Below, piece by piece: positions 1 through 7,011 of a DNA stretch of 11,075 nt. Every line of letters starts with the position of its first letter. The first letter of the stretch is position 1. The stretch is taken from assembly GCA_029250345.1 (NCBI GenBank), contig JAQXFL010000177.1, forward strand, positions 1 to 11,075. Reading direction: 5' to 3'. The position numbers and the translations under genes are program-made. The notes below the pieces were generated by a model. The model had not been told where the DNA came from. It searched no databases and worked only from the letters and a program-made list of their open reading frames with translations. Source of the stretch: Candidatus Poseidoniaceae archaeon. GTDB taxonomy: Archaea > Thermoplasmatota > Poseidoniia > Poseidoniales > Poseidoniaceae.

Positions 1-2
1 TC

Positions 3-725
3 AACAACGGTGCGAGCGGAGCAGTGTTCTATACCGAGGATTCTCACTATGTTTGGATTCCAAACGGTACCAACAATTTGCTTGCGTACTTCACGCCAAC
101 AGAAGTTGATATCGAAACGGCCCAAGTTGGCAGTCTACAAATGGAAATCGATCTTGCTGAAGACGGCTCGAACGATGCGCAAGGCGCTGGCACCCGTGTT
201 GCCGACACTTGGATTTACGACCTTGACGTCGGTCCAGAACACTGGAACACTTGGGCACACTTCGACATCACCGGCCAAGCTGCTGCATTCCTTGGCTTGT
301 TTGAGGACCCTGAATTCTTTGAGGCCAGTATCCCCTACACGGTTGATGTAGCCCTTACGCTTGACCTTTCGACTCCAGTAGACATTACGATTCCTCAGCG
401 TCCTGACTTCTACTCCGACCTCGATCCAACCACGCCATCTGATGCATGGGATGAATCCTACAAAGGCCAACTCACTTTCACCCGTGAGGCATACAATCAA
501 TCAGCTCTGATGCAAGAAATACTTCCAAAGGACACGGCATCTGACGATTCCGAGGGTTTCTTTTCAGATTTAGGAAGTGTCCTCGCTGAACATTCTGGAT
601 TCGCCGCATTCATTGGTTTAATTTTCCTCTTGTGCGGTCTAGGTGCTGGATACACACTTTACAACATGAACCCCAACCGAGACGGTGAAGACATCATTGA
701 TGCGGTCATTGAACCTGAATCATAG
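3..725 (+). CDS. C-terminally membrane-anchored surface protein, 5' end outside the window (partial)
   Basis: The reading frame is open from the first bases of the window, so the start and any signal peptide lie upstream. A GTG at 24 is in frame, but nothing marks it as a start. The visible 240 residues are mostly acidic, rich in Thr, Asp and Pro with few Lys or Arg, as in extracytoplasmic proteins of marine or salt-adapted archaea. The pattern of alternating hydrophobic residues suggests beta-rich folds. A single strong hydrophobic segment at about visible residues 199-220 (FAAFIGLIFLLCGLGAGYTL) is followed by a short polar tail ending in EPES. This fits a C-terminal anchor with the bulk of the protein outside the cell. 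I recognise no family. The gene converges on the next gene, and its TAG lies directly beside the TGA of that gene on the other strand. Coding status is well supported; function is unknown. Confidence 0.8.
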   Translation, partial: NNGASGAVFYTEDSHYVWIPNGTNNLLAYFTPTEVDIETAQVGSLQMEIDLAEDGSNDAQGAGTRVADTWIYDLDVGPEHWNTWAHFDITGQAAAFLGLFEDPEFFEASIPYTVDVALTLDLSTPVDITIPQRPDFYSDLDPTTPSDAWDESYKGQLTFTREAYNQSALMQEILPKDTASDDSEGFFSDLGSVLAEHSGFAAFIGLIFLLCGLGAGYTLYNMNPNRDGEDIIDAVIEPES

Positions 726-1874
726 AGGGTTTTCGGGAATTTTCCCTCGGTGTTCACTGGATGGCAGTTCTTGCAGGTCTGCAAAACTTAGTTGCTCAAT
801 CGGTGCATCGCCCAGTCCGCTTAGCCGTTCTTTCATCACCATTCGCACATGGAACTCTATTCGGCCTTTTGAACGGGTCAAGTCATACGACAGTGGATTG
901 AGAGTTTGAATGACTTGATTACCGAATTCGTCACGGACTCTTGACCCGCGCCAAATCGAATATCCCCATCGGAAAGCGATTCCAACGACGGCTGCCCCAT
1001 ACAGGAGTCCCAGCACTGTGACTGCGAAGAGTACCGCATTCCCGTCTCTTGCTTCGTCCAGTAAGTTTCGCCCGATGAGGAATAAAAGACCGATTCCTAC
1101 TAAGGGCTTGAGAATACTTTCGAGCCATTGGTCGACCGGTACGAGCCGGCCCTTGGATGGGTCGACAAAGACCAGGTCAGATTCAAAAGCAGCGTTGAGC
1201 ACTCCAAGCGCACCAAGTAATACGATGTACAGGAGCGACGAAAACAAGATCTCGATACTCCATGAACCAATGTTGAATGTCCAATGGACAATCAACCATG
1301 CGAACAATCCGAGGAATGCGCCCTGTGGAACGTGATTAAAGTGAATGACGTGTTGAGAAAACTCGTTCATTTTGGCCTTGTCTTCAGATAAGCCTCGGTG
1401 CGGTTTTGGAATGTGGATGATTTGCCAGTGCATCATCCGTTCGATTGCTTTGAGGCCTCTAACGAGTACTTCTTTTCGTATGAATACGTATTCTATGACC
1501 AGTAACACAGGGAGTCCGATGAGAATGACTGGCAATGCCATTATGGCTGCCAACGGAAAAATGAGTATCGCTGGAAGCAGTAAAAAGTGTGAAACTGTGA
1601 GCGGATGGAACAAATCTGCTTCTATCAGGCGTTGGTGGTTGGGCCGGATGTGGAGGCTCCGTGCTATGTCGTCAAGTGTTGCCCGAAACGGAGCGACTTG
1701 TCTGCCCGCATCAATAATCTGCAGTACTGTGTTTCTGTATTGCGACGCTTCGTGCCCAACACCGATGAAGAACCGCCAACCAATTCGCATTGGTAACGCC
1801 ATCAACAGGGGTATGGACAGCAGTCCGGCCGCCCAAATCAGTTCGTTGGTGTCAATGGTCGCCATCGTACTCAT
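720..1874 (-). CDS. Polytopic membrane protein of unknown function (about 7 TM segments)
   Basis: This is a 384-residue integral membrane protein if it starts at the ATG at 1874. A TTG at 1883 and an ATG at 1865 are also in frame, and an in-frame TAG at 1889-1887 rules out anything longer. None of the starts has a clear Shine-Dalgarno site. Hydrophobic segments lie at about residues 11-29, 95-113, 114-133, 186-200, 208-229, 253-270 and 280-303. Between the first two is a basic, soluble-looking stretch of about 60 residues (30-92). A second polar loop rich in His and Lys (about 135-182) follows, and the protein ends in a polar tail of about 80 residues. I see no motif of a known transporter, protease or glycosyltransferase. 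The gene is divergent from the dehydrogenase gene and convergent with the anchored surface protein, with a 6-base overlap. It could be a lineage-specific envelope protein; that is a guess. Confidence 0.82.
   Translation of the reverse strand: MSTMATIDTNELIWAAGLLSIPLLMALPMRIGWRFFIGVGHEASQYRNTVLQIIDAGRQVAPFRATLDDIARSLHIRPNHQRLIEADLFHPLTVSHFLLLPAILIFPLAAIMALPVILIGLPVLLVIEYVFIRKEVLVRGLKAIERMMHWQIIHIPKPHRGLSEDKAKMNEFSQHVIHFNHVPQGAFLGLFAWLIVHWTFNIGSWSIEILFSSLLYIVLLGALGVLNAAFESDLVFVDPSKGRLVPVDQWLESILKPLVGIGLLFLIGRNLLDEARDGNAVLFAVTVLGLLYGAAVVGIAFRWGYSIWRGSRVRDEFGNQVIQTLNPLSYDLTRSKGRIEFHVRMVMKERLSGLGDAPIEQLSFADLQELPSSEHRGKIPENPL
725..748. terminator. Possible hairpin just past the first gene's stop
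   Basis: GAGGG (725-729) can pair with CCCTC (744-748) around a T-rich centre, and inside it GGGAA (735-739) is followed by TTCCC (742-746). The site begins at the stop codon of the surface-protein gene. It is the only obvious inverted repeat there, so it could help end that transcript. It also lies within the last codons of the opposite gene, so the symmetry may be a coding coincidence. Archaeal termination usually depends on T-tracts, and only TTTT runs are present here. Confidence 0.25.
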
Positions 1875-1963
1875 TTCGGCCAAACGCTACGAGTGCTTCA
1901 ATCATAGGGTTCGGATGTTGTCCAAGGCATAGATTGATGTCCCTCACTCAGAATCCTACCGGT
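1875..1963. promoter_or_regulatory. Divergent intergenic region between the 7-TM gene and the dehydrogenase gene
   Basis: These 89 bases must hold the start signals of two genes that diverge. I see no clear archaeal TATA box or BRE and no Shine-Dalgarno site before either start. Short or absent 5' leaders are therefore likely, though this is not shown. An ATG at 1937, in frame with the dehydrogenase, would shorten the region if it is used. Confidence 0.4.
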
Positions 1964-2950
1964 ATGGCAAGAATTGCAGTGACCGACGGTATGGCTCAAG
2001 ATGCAGTAGCACTTCTTGAGAAGTCCGGTCATGAAGTCGTCCTTCAGTTCATCGAGCACGACGATTTACTTGCGGGCGCACTCAAAGATTTTGACGCCAT
2101 TATTGTTCGTAGTGCTACGAAATTACCTCGAGAAGTCCTCGTTCAATCAGGCTCTCGTTTGAAAGTTATCGGGCGTGCGGGCGTTGGTGTTGATAACATC
2201 GATATTGCGGCCGCTGCTGAATTAAGCATCCCCGTAGTCAATGCGCCCCGTGCTTCAACTCAATCGGTCATCGAACTTACCATTGGGCATTTACTCTCTT
2301 CTCTGCGCCATATTCCTCGTGCTGACAGAGGCATGCGTCAAGATAAATGGGAAAAGAAAGCCATGAAGGGTACAGAACTTTTTGGAAAAGATCTGGGTTT
2401 GATTGGCTTCGGACGGATTGCACAAGGCGTTGGTTCAGTGGCTCAAATGCTGGGGATGGATGTACACACATACGACCCTTACCTGCCTTCAAAGGTTGCA
2501 AAGGCTCAAAACACCACCTTGCACAAGACCGTCGACACGCTGTTTCAGAATTGTACTCACATTTCGATTCACTGCAACTTCACCGATGAAACTCATCACC
2601 TCGTGAATGCAGAACGTATGGCTTTGATGCCTGGGAAATCTCGAGATGGAATCCCCTGTGGTAATCATATTGTCAATTGTGCACGTGGAGGTATTATCGA
2701 CGAGGCGGCATTACTCGCATCTTTGGAATCGGGGCAAATTGCCTCTGCTGCCCTCGATGTCTTCGAGCAGGAACCCGTTTCGAAGGGGAATAAATTGATT
2801 CAGCATCCAAACTTCCACGGAACTCCTCACATTGGTGCAGCTACACTTGAGGCCCAAGCACGAGTGGGGAAGGATATAGGATTGGCAGTCATGGCTGTAC
2901 TTGATGGAAATGTTGCAGATACGACCGTCAATTCACATTTACTCAAGTAA
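1964..2950 (+). CDS. serA: D-3-phosphoglycerate dehydrogenase-like 2-hydroxyacid dehydrogenase
   Basis: Probably oxidises 3-phosphoglycerate with NAD+ in the cytoplasm, the first step of serine synthesis. At 328 residues it has only the substrate and NAD domains of the D-isomer-specific 2-hydroxyacid dehydrogenases, with no ACT or intervening domain as in long SerA proteins. Visible landmarks are RAGVGVDNID (about 71-80), the nucleotide fold GLIGFGRIA (about 145-153), and the catalytic set Arg241 in NCARGG, Glu270 in FEQEP and His289 in TPHIG. Start: residue 1 (MARIAVTDGM) fits the usual start of the family. An in-frame ATG at 1937 would add nine residues, and neither start has a Shine-Dalgarno site. 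Odd point: about ten extra residues (225-234) sit in the loop just before the catalytic Arg strand. A related acid (glycerate, lactate or another hydroxyacid) as substrate cannot be ruled out from sequence. No serine-pathway genes are adjacent. Confidence 0.9.
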   Translation: MARIAVTDGMAQDAVALLEKSGHEVVLQFIEHDDLLAGALKDFDAIIVRSATKLPREVLVQSGSRLKVIGRAGVGVDNIDIAAAAELSIPVVNAPRASTQSVIELTIGHLLSSLRHIPRADRGMRQDKWEKKAMKGTELFGKDLGLIGFGRIAQGVGSVAQMLGMDVHTYDPYLPSKVAKAQNTTLHKTVDTLFQNCTHISIHCNFTDETHHLVNAERMALMPGKSRDGIPCGNHIVNCARGGIIDEAALLASLESGQIASAALDVFEQEPVSKGNKLIQHPNFHGTPHIGAATLEAQARVGKDIGLAVMAVLDGNVADTTVNSHLLK

Positions 2951-3210
2951 TACTTTCACCTGCTAAAGGCGTGTGGGTCATGTGAAACTTCGATGTCCTT
3001 ACGCGCTAAATCCACGGCATGCGTCTCTCATACCGACAACATCAACGGTCCAGAAATCCCTTCACACAACCGCTTGAAGAGCTTCCAGTCGAATTTCGTC
3101 CAAAAGAAAAATTAGTCTTCTTAACTCCTACTCTCGAGGTATTGTTCTGTGAGGAATACATCAACTTCAAGCACTGTGGGCAACGTTCTCAAGGTGTGTC
3201 AGGTGAGCAG
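2951..3210. other. 260-base intergenic region upstream of dinB
   Basis: I see no tRNA, small RNA or repeat here on either strand. From an ATG at 3019 the dinB frame is open, which would add 64 residues (MRLSYRQHQR...). This stretch does not resemble any Y-family polymerase part and has no ribosome site, so I treat it as non-coding. The most A/T-rich part (about 3101-3120, caaaagaaaaattag) is the best place for a TATA-like element and would give a leader of roughly 70 bases. That promoter guess is weak. Confidence 0.4.
3201..3207 (+). promoter_or_regulatory. Shine-Dalgarno site that fixes the dinB start
   Basis: AGGTGAG ends three bases before the ATG at 3211 and is complementary to the conserved 3' end of 16S rRNA (ATCACCTCC). 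It supports 3211 over the upstream ATG at 3019. The same AGGTGAG motif stands before valS, four bases from its start. Confidence 0.7.
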
Positions 3211-4341
3211 ATGCCGACGAGTGAGACGGTCACTAAGCCTCGCGAGAGGATATTGGTTCACTGCGATCTCGATGCTTTTTTTGCTGCCGTAGAGATCTTG
3301 CATCATTCACTCGACCCAGATAAGCCGCTGATAATTGGCTCTGACCCCCAAGCAGGCCGTGGTCGAGGGATTGTGTCGACATGTAATTACGCGGCACGAG
3401 CTTTTGGTATTCATTCTGCCATGCCCATTGGCGAGGCTTGGCGTCGATGCCCGGGCCATCCCTTTGGACCTGGCCACTATATCCGTGGAAGCCGGGGTTT
3501 GTACAGCCGTGCATCACGACGTGTGATGGCGATTTTGCAGGAACCAGCGGAGTTCTTTGAGAAAGCCAGCATTGATGAAGCGTATTTGGACGTGACCAAA
3601 GCAGTTGATGGTGACTGGGATGCCGCTTTTGCCCTCTGCCGGACACTTCAAGACACCATCGAAGAGAAAGTTGGTCTAACGGCTTCGTTTGGCATCGCCC
3701 CAACGAGGATTTTAGCGAAAATGTCCAGTGAGGTCAACAAACCCAAAGGCATTTTTCGAATACTTCCAGACGAAATTGGTGATTTTTTTGAGGGTCGTTC
3801 ACTGCGAGAAGTGCCGGGCATTGGACCGAAAAGGGCGACGCAGTTAGCAGAGTGGGGGCTGGTAACCGTCGATGAAGCCTATGTATTTGGTGAACTCGCT
3901 TTGGGACGAATGGCCGGTGAACGCTTTGCATCTTGGCTCACGCGTGTCGTTGATGGCACGACCAGTTCTGATGTGAGTCCATTGCGTAGTCGAAAATCAG
4001 TCGGGAAGGAACGAACTTTTTCTTCGGATCAAACCGATCATGAAGCAGTGCTTGATGTTCTGCGCGCACTCACTCAAGGTGTATTGGCTCGTTCCCGTGA
4101 GATGGGGGTGTCTGGACGTTTGGCGGAAGTTAAGATACGTTACACTGGTTTTGAGACACACACTCACGGGCGCTCAATCCCAGTGGCCATGGATGAGCCC
4201 GAGGTGTTTTTGCGTCTGGCAGAACATCTTTTTGCGACAAATGTGCAGCATAACAGGGGTTTGCGGTTGGTTGGTTTCCGACTCGGGCAACTCGATATGC
4301 CGCCGACCCGTCAAGCCATCCTCAAATGGGAAGAGGAATAA
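3211..4341 (+). CDS. dinB: DNA polymerase IV, Y-family translesion polymerase
   Basis: An error-prone DNA polymerase that copies past damaged template bases. The 376 residues cover the full family length (about 350). The palm starts with VHCDLDAFFAAVE: Asp19 is the first metal ligand and Phe24 the likely steric gate against ribonucleotides. SIDEAYLD supplies Asp122 and Glu123, the second catalytic pair. CNYAARAFGIHSAMP (about 58-72) is the finger motif that contacts the incoming nucleotide. FGIAPTRILAKMSSEVNKP is the conserved palm end, and VPGIGPKRATQLAEWG is the thumb helix-hairpin-helix that holds the primer. The rest is the little-finger domain, with KSVGKERTF at its entry. The C-terminus (RQAILKWEEE) has at most a degenerate clamp-binding motif. 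Start chosen from the Shine-Dalgarno site and the family N-terminus. The TAA stop touches the stop codon of valS on the other strand. No SOS-type operator was seen. Confidence 0.95.
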   Translation: MPTSETVTKPRERILVHCDLDAFFAAVEILHHSLDPDKPLIIGSDPQAGRGRGIVSTCNYAARAFGIHSAMPIGEAWRRCPGHPFGPGHYIRGSRGLYSRASRRVMAILQEPAEFFEKASIDEAYLDVTKAVDGDWDAAFALCRTLQDTIEEKVGLTASFGIAPTRILAKMSSEVNKPKGIFRILPDEIGDFFEGRSLREVPGIGPKRATQLAEWGLVTVDEAYVFGELALGRMAGERFASWLTRVVDGTTSSDVSPLRSRKSVGKERTFSSDQTDHEAVLDVLRALTQGVLARSREMGVSGRLAEVKIRYTGFETHTHGRSIPVAMDEPEVFLRLAEHLFATNVQHNRGLRLVGFRLGQLDMPPTRQAILKWEEE

Positions 4342-4355
4342 TCATTCCAAATGAT
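4341..4355. repeat. Small perfect inverted repeat at the dinB/valS tail junction
   Basis: ATCATT (4341-4346) and AATGAT (4350-4355) are exact inverted copies around CCA. The repeat begins on the last base of the dinB stop and covers the last valS codons. Its six pairs are mostly A-T, so the hairpin would be weak. It may be a chance product of His-His-Leu-Glu codons, or it may help end one of the two facing transcripts. Confidence 0.3.
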
Positions 4356-6834
4356 GCATGCGTGTAAGAATCGCTGTAAATTCAGAGAGTTCCTCTGGGA
4401 TCACAAGGCCTGATATCGGTTGGTTCAGTGAGATTCCCTGCTCTTTCTTCGTGTTCCATGTGTCACCATTGAATGTTTGGAGCAGGTTTGAAAGGTTGCG
4501 GAGATGGTCTCCACCTTCGGTTCCAAGTGCAACCGATGCGTCAGCAGTTTCAGGGAAGGCATCGATGTCGACTGCAGAGCGGTTGTACAATGTCTCTGAA
4601 ATGTGGTGTGTGAAAAAGGGACACACTGGTGTGAATGCAGACATAAAATCACGAACGATTCGGTGCAATGTCCAGGCTGCAGACATATCACCATCGTACA
4701 ATCTTGACTTCACCATCTCAAGGTAATGGCTTGGTAAGACGCCGGTTCCAAACGTCTTCAAAGCTTGAGTTGCTGTGTAAATGTCGAGTTTTTCCCACGA
4801 TTGTCGAACCGTGTCCATCGTAGCATCAAACTCCGCCAAAATCCACCGGTCTTCGACTGCGAGATTTCCAGGGTTTGTATCGAGATTTTCAGGTATTTCA
4901 AATTGTGATGCAAAGCGAGCGACGTTAAACAACTTGGTAAGGACGCCAAAGTATTTCTTTTCAATTTCTTCAGGGTTGATGTGGAAATCATCACCGACTT
5001 GAGCATCGCATGCCTTCCATAGACGGAAACATTCGCTACCAATCTTGTTCGCTCTAAGGCTCACTGTCTTGTCCGGACCTTTCACTTTCCATGAACCTGT
5101 TCGGCCGCCTGCTCCACATTCGAGTACCGAATCAGCATCGATTCCATTGCCGAGTGATTTACTCATTTTACGACCCCAAGGATCCATTCCAAGTCCATCA
5201 ATCCAAACATGTTTGAATCCAGGTTTGTCGAGTAACAAGTTCGATTTGAGGAGGGTATAGTAAAGCCATGTCCGAACAATTTCTTTGCCCTGTGGTCGCA
5301 ATGCAGTAGGAAACGCTCTTTCAAACACTTCTGGATGGTTGAGATAGCCACTCACGAACAAGTTTGAGTTTGATGAATCCATCCAAGTGTCGAACACTTT
5401 TTCTTCACCAACAATTCTTCCGAGTTCACTTTCCATGTCAGCAAAGATTCCGAGGAGTTCTCGTGTAGTTCGGTCGAGAACTTGACTGTCTTGTGGTGGC
5501 CCTTCACGCCATGGTTGGACATAGGTGCCGCTCGGTGGGACAATGATCTTCTCACCGTCTTCGCTGTACCAAATCGGAATTTCAGTGTGGTACCAACGTC
5601 GTCGAGAAATCGGCCAGTCAATACTGATGTTGTCCATCCAATCTAAGAGAAATTGCTTGTTTCGGGGTGGGTGGAATTCCATATCTTCCAAGTGTTCACG
5701 AATGCGGTCTTGTGCATGGGTTTGACGAACATACCACTCTTTTAGGAGAATGATTTCAACAGGGTTTTTCCCGCGTTCAGAGACAGGAATCTCTTGTTCC
5801 CGCTCAACAACATTAACGAGTTTCCCTTGTTCTTCGAGATATTCAATGGCGGCATTTCGTGCATCGATTACTTTCATTCCAGCAAACGGTCCTGCAATCT
5901 CAGTCAACTTTCCGTCCAAGTCTATGGCTTGGAATGGAGTTAGGCCAAGTTCTCGGAATACAGCAACGTCATTTTGGTCACCAAAGGAACAAACCATCAA
6001 TACGCCGGAGCCAAAATCGGACTTGACAGAGTTATGGGTCATGACTTGGACGGATGTCGACCGCCCTTCAACAGGCATGGGGAGTTCAATTGTTTTGCCA
6101 ACAAGATGCGTGTAGCGTTCGTCATCGGGATGGACTGCAACAACACCACAAGCGCAAATCAGCTCTGGTCGTGTTGTTGAAATGACTATTTCTGTGCCAT
6201 CATCGCATGTCCACGCTATGTCCACCAGGCGAGTTTTACGTGAGAGACGCTCCACTTCTGCATCAGCAATCGTTGTGCCCTCGACAGGATCGTAGATGTT
6301 CGGGCGAAGGTCTTCAATGATCGCTCCGTTTTTGAACAATTCAATGAAAATAGATTGCGTTACAGTTCTGTACTCTGGCGAGTCGGTAAGGTATTCACGC
6401 TCATAATCGCATGAGAGTCCAACACGCTTTGCAGTTTTTCTCATGGCTTGCGTGAATGTTTCAATGGTTTCTCGGCACATGTCGATGAACTCAGCACGGT
6501 CGTAAGTTTTCATCTTGCGCTTGGTGTTTTTCTCAACGGTGAATTCAATGTTAATTCCATTTCTGTCCACACCCCACGGGAAAAAGACTTCCTTACCAAG
6601 CAAACGCTGGGAGCGTGCAATCACATCGATCATCGAGTATTGAGCAACAGCACCGATGTGCCATGTCCCTGATGGGTATGGTGGTGGCGTATCGATCACA
6701 AAAAGTTCCTTGCCGCTGTCTGGCTTGAAGGCGTACCTCCGCGCATAGACTTGCGGGTCGACTGTGTGGGCTTCTTGAATTCGTTTTTCCAGGTCGATTG
6801 ACCATCGCTTATCGTTTAGTACTGGGGATGGCAT
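4342..6834 (-). CDS. valS: Valyl-tRNA synthetase, archaeal type
   Basis: Class I synthetase that charges tRNA-Val with valine using ATP in the cytoplasm. The 830 residues include a Rossmann fold opening with DTPPPYPSGTWHIGA (48-62), a CP1 editing domain with TTRPE (about 220) and the ValRS-typical stretch GSGVLMVCSFGDQNDV, the region WPISRRRW (407-414), DTWMDSSNS, KMSKSLGN (556-563), and an alpha-helical anticodon-binding domain from about 655 with DRWIL (662-666). There is no bacterial-type C-terminal coiled coil. Start: the ATG at 6834 has AGGTGAGG just upstream; a longer frame to 6876 lacks support. Odd points: HIGH reads HIGA, the usual RQRYWG reads RRRWYH, and about 24 extra residues (573-596) sit between the KMSKS loop and the FRLW motif. 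IleRS is less likely because of the editing-domain signature. ValRS identity is firm; the effect of the motif changes is unknown. Confidence 0.94.
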   Translation of the reverse strand: MPSPVLNDKRWSIDLEKRIQEAHTVDPQVYARRYAFKPDSGKELFVIDTPPPYPSGTWHIGAVAQYSMIDVIARSQRLLGKEVFFPWGVDRNGINIEFTVEKNTKRKMKTYDRAEFIDMCRETIETFTQAMRKTAKRVGLSCDYEREYLTDSPEYRTVTQSIFIELFKNGAIIEDLRPNIYDPVEGTTIADAEVERLSRKTRLVDIAWTCDDGTEIVISTTRPELICACGVVAVHPDDERYTHLVGKTIELPMPVEGRSTSVQVMTHNSVKSDFGSGVLMVCSFGDQNDVAVFRELGLTPFQAIDLDGKLTEIAGPFAGMKVIDARNAAIEYLEEQGKLVNVVEREQEIPVSERGKNPVEIILLKEWYVRQTHAQDRIREHLEDMEFHPPRNKQFLLDWMDNISIDWPISRRRWYHTEIPIWYSEDGEKIIVPPSGTYVQPWREGPPQDSQVLDRTTRELLGIFADMESELGRIVGEEKVFDTWMDSSNSNLFVSGYLNHPEVFERAFPTALRPQGKEIVRTWLYYTLLKSNLLLDKPGFKHVWIDGLGMDPWGRKMSKSLGNGIDADSVLECGAGGRTGSWKVKGPDKTVSLRANKIGSECFRLWKACDAQVGDDFHINPEEIEKKYFGVLTKLFNVARFASQFEIPENLDTNPGNLAVEDRWILAEFDATMDTVRQSWEKLDIYTATQALKTFGTGVLPSHYLEMVKSRLYDGDMSAAWTLHRIVRDFMSAFTPVCPFFTHHISETLYNRSAVDIDAFPETADASVALGTEGGDHLRNLSNLLQTFNGDTWNTKKEQGISLNQPISGLVIPEELSEFTAILTRMHHLE

Positions 6835-7011
6835 GTGCCTCACCTGGCCCCACACACATGAACGATGCGGGTCCAAACAGCGGTGTGACGATTCACCTTT
6901 GAAACCAACGCATGGAGTCTGAAGGTAACCAACTCAATTTGCGAGCAAACGGCACATTTCAGCGGTAAACATTTGAAGGCCCCCAACCCACCTTGTATTA
7001 GAGGGGTCGAA
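6835..7011. promoter_or_regulatory. Divergent promoter region between valS and the RND exporter gene
   Basis: These 177 bases separate two divergent genes and must carry both promoters. On the valS side, AGGTGAG (complement of 6839-6845) is a good Shine-Dalgarno site four bases before the ATG. On the exporter side, GAGGGGTC (7001-7008) is a partial Shine-Dalgarno match before the GTG at 7012. I could not pick out a convincing TATA box, and no T-box-like structure for valS is evident. Reading frames that cross the region on the minus strand look like shadows of the exporter gene. Confidence 0.5.

Noticed and set aside
135..500. 121-residue minus-strand reading frame inside the surface-protein gene
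   Set aside because: It has no domain or start signal, and the plus-strand frame has convincing protein character with a C-terminal membrane helix.
1790..1963. Longer dehydrogenase starting within the opposite membrane-protein gene
   Set aside because: The extra residues overlap the divergent gene and do not resemble the family N-terminus. Only the ATG at 1937 remains a minor alternative.
3019..3210. N-terminal extension of DinB by 64 residues from an upstream ATG
   Set aside because: The stretch matches no Y-family part, lacks a ribosome site, and a good AGGTGAG site precedes the ATG at 3211.
2951..3210. tRNA or structured RNA in the gap before dinB
   Set aside because: No T-loop signature (GTTCRANNC with flanking stem) or cloverleaf pairing was found on either strand by eye.
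5047..5118. Intein or frameshift inside valS
   Set aside because: The insertion is only about 24 codons, lacks splicing motifs, and the frame continues cleanly on both sides.
6835..6876. ValRS start at 6876
   Set aside because: The 14 added residues have no support, while the ATG at 6834 has a clear Shine-Dalgarno site.
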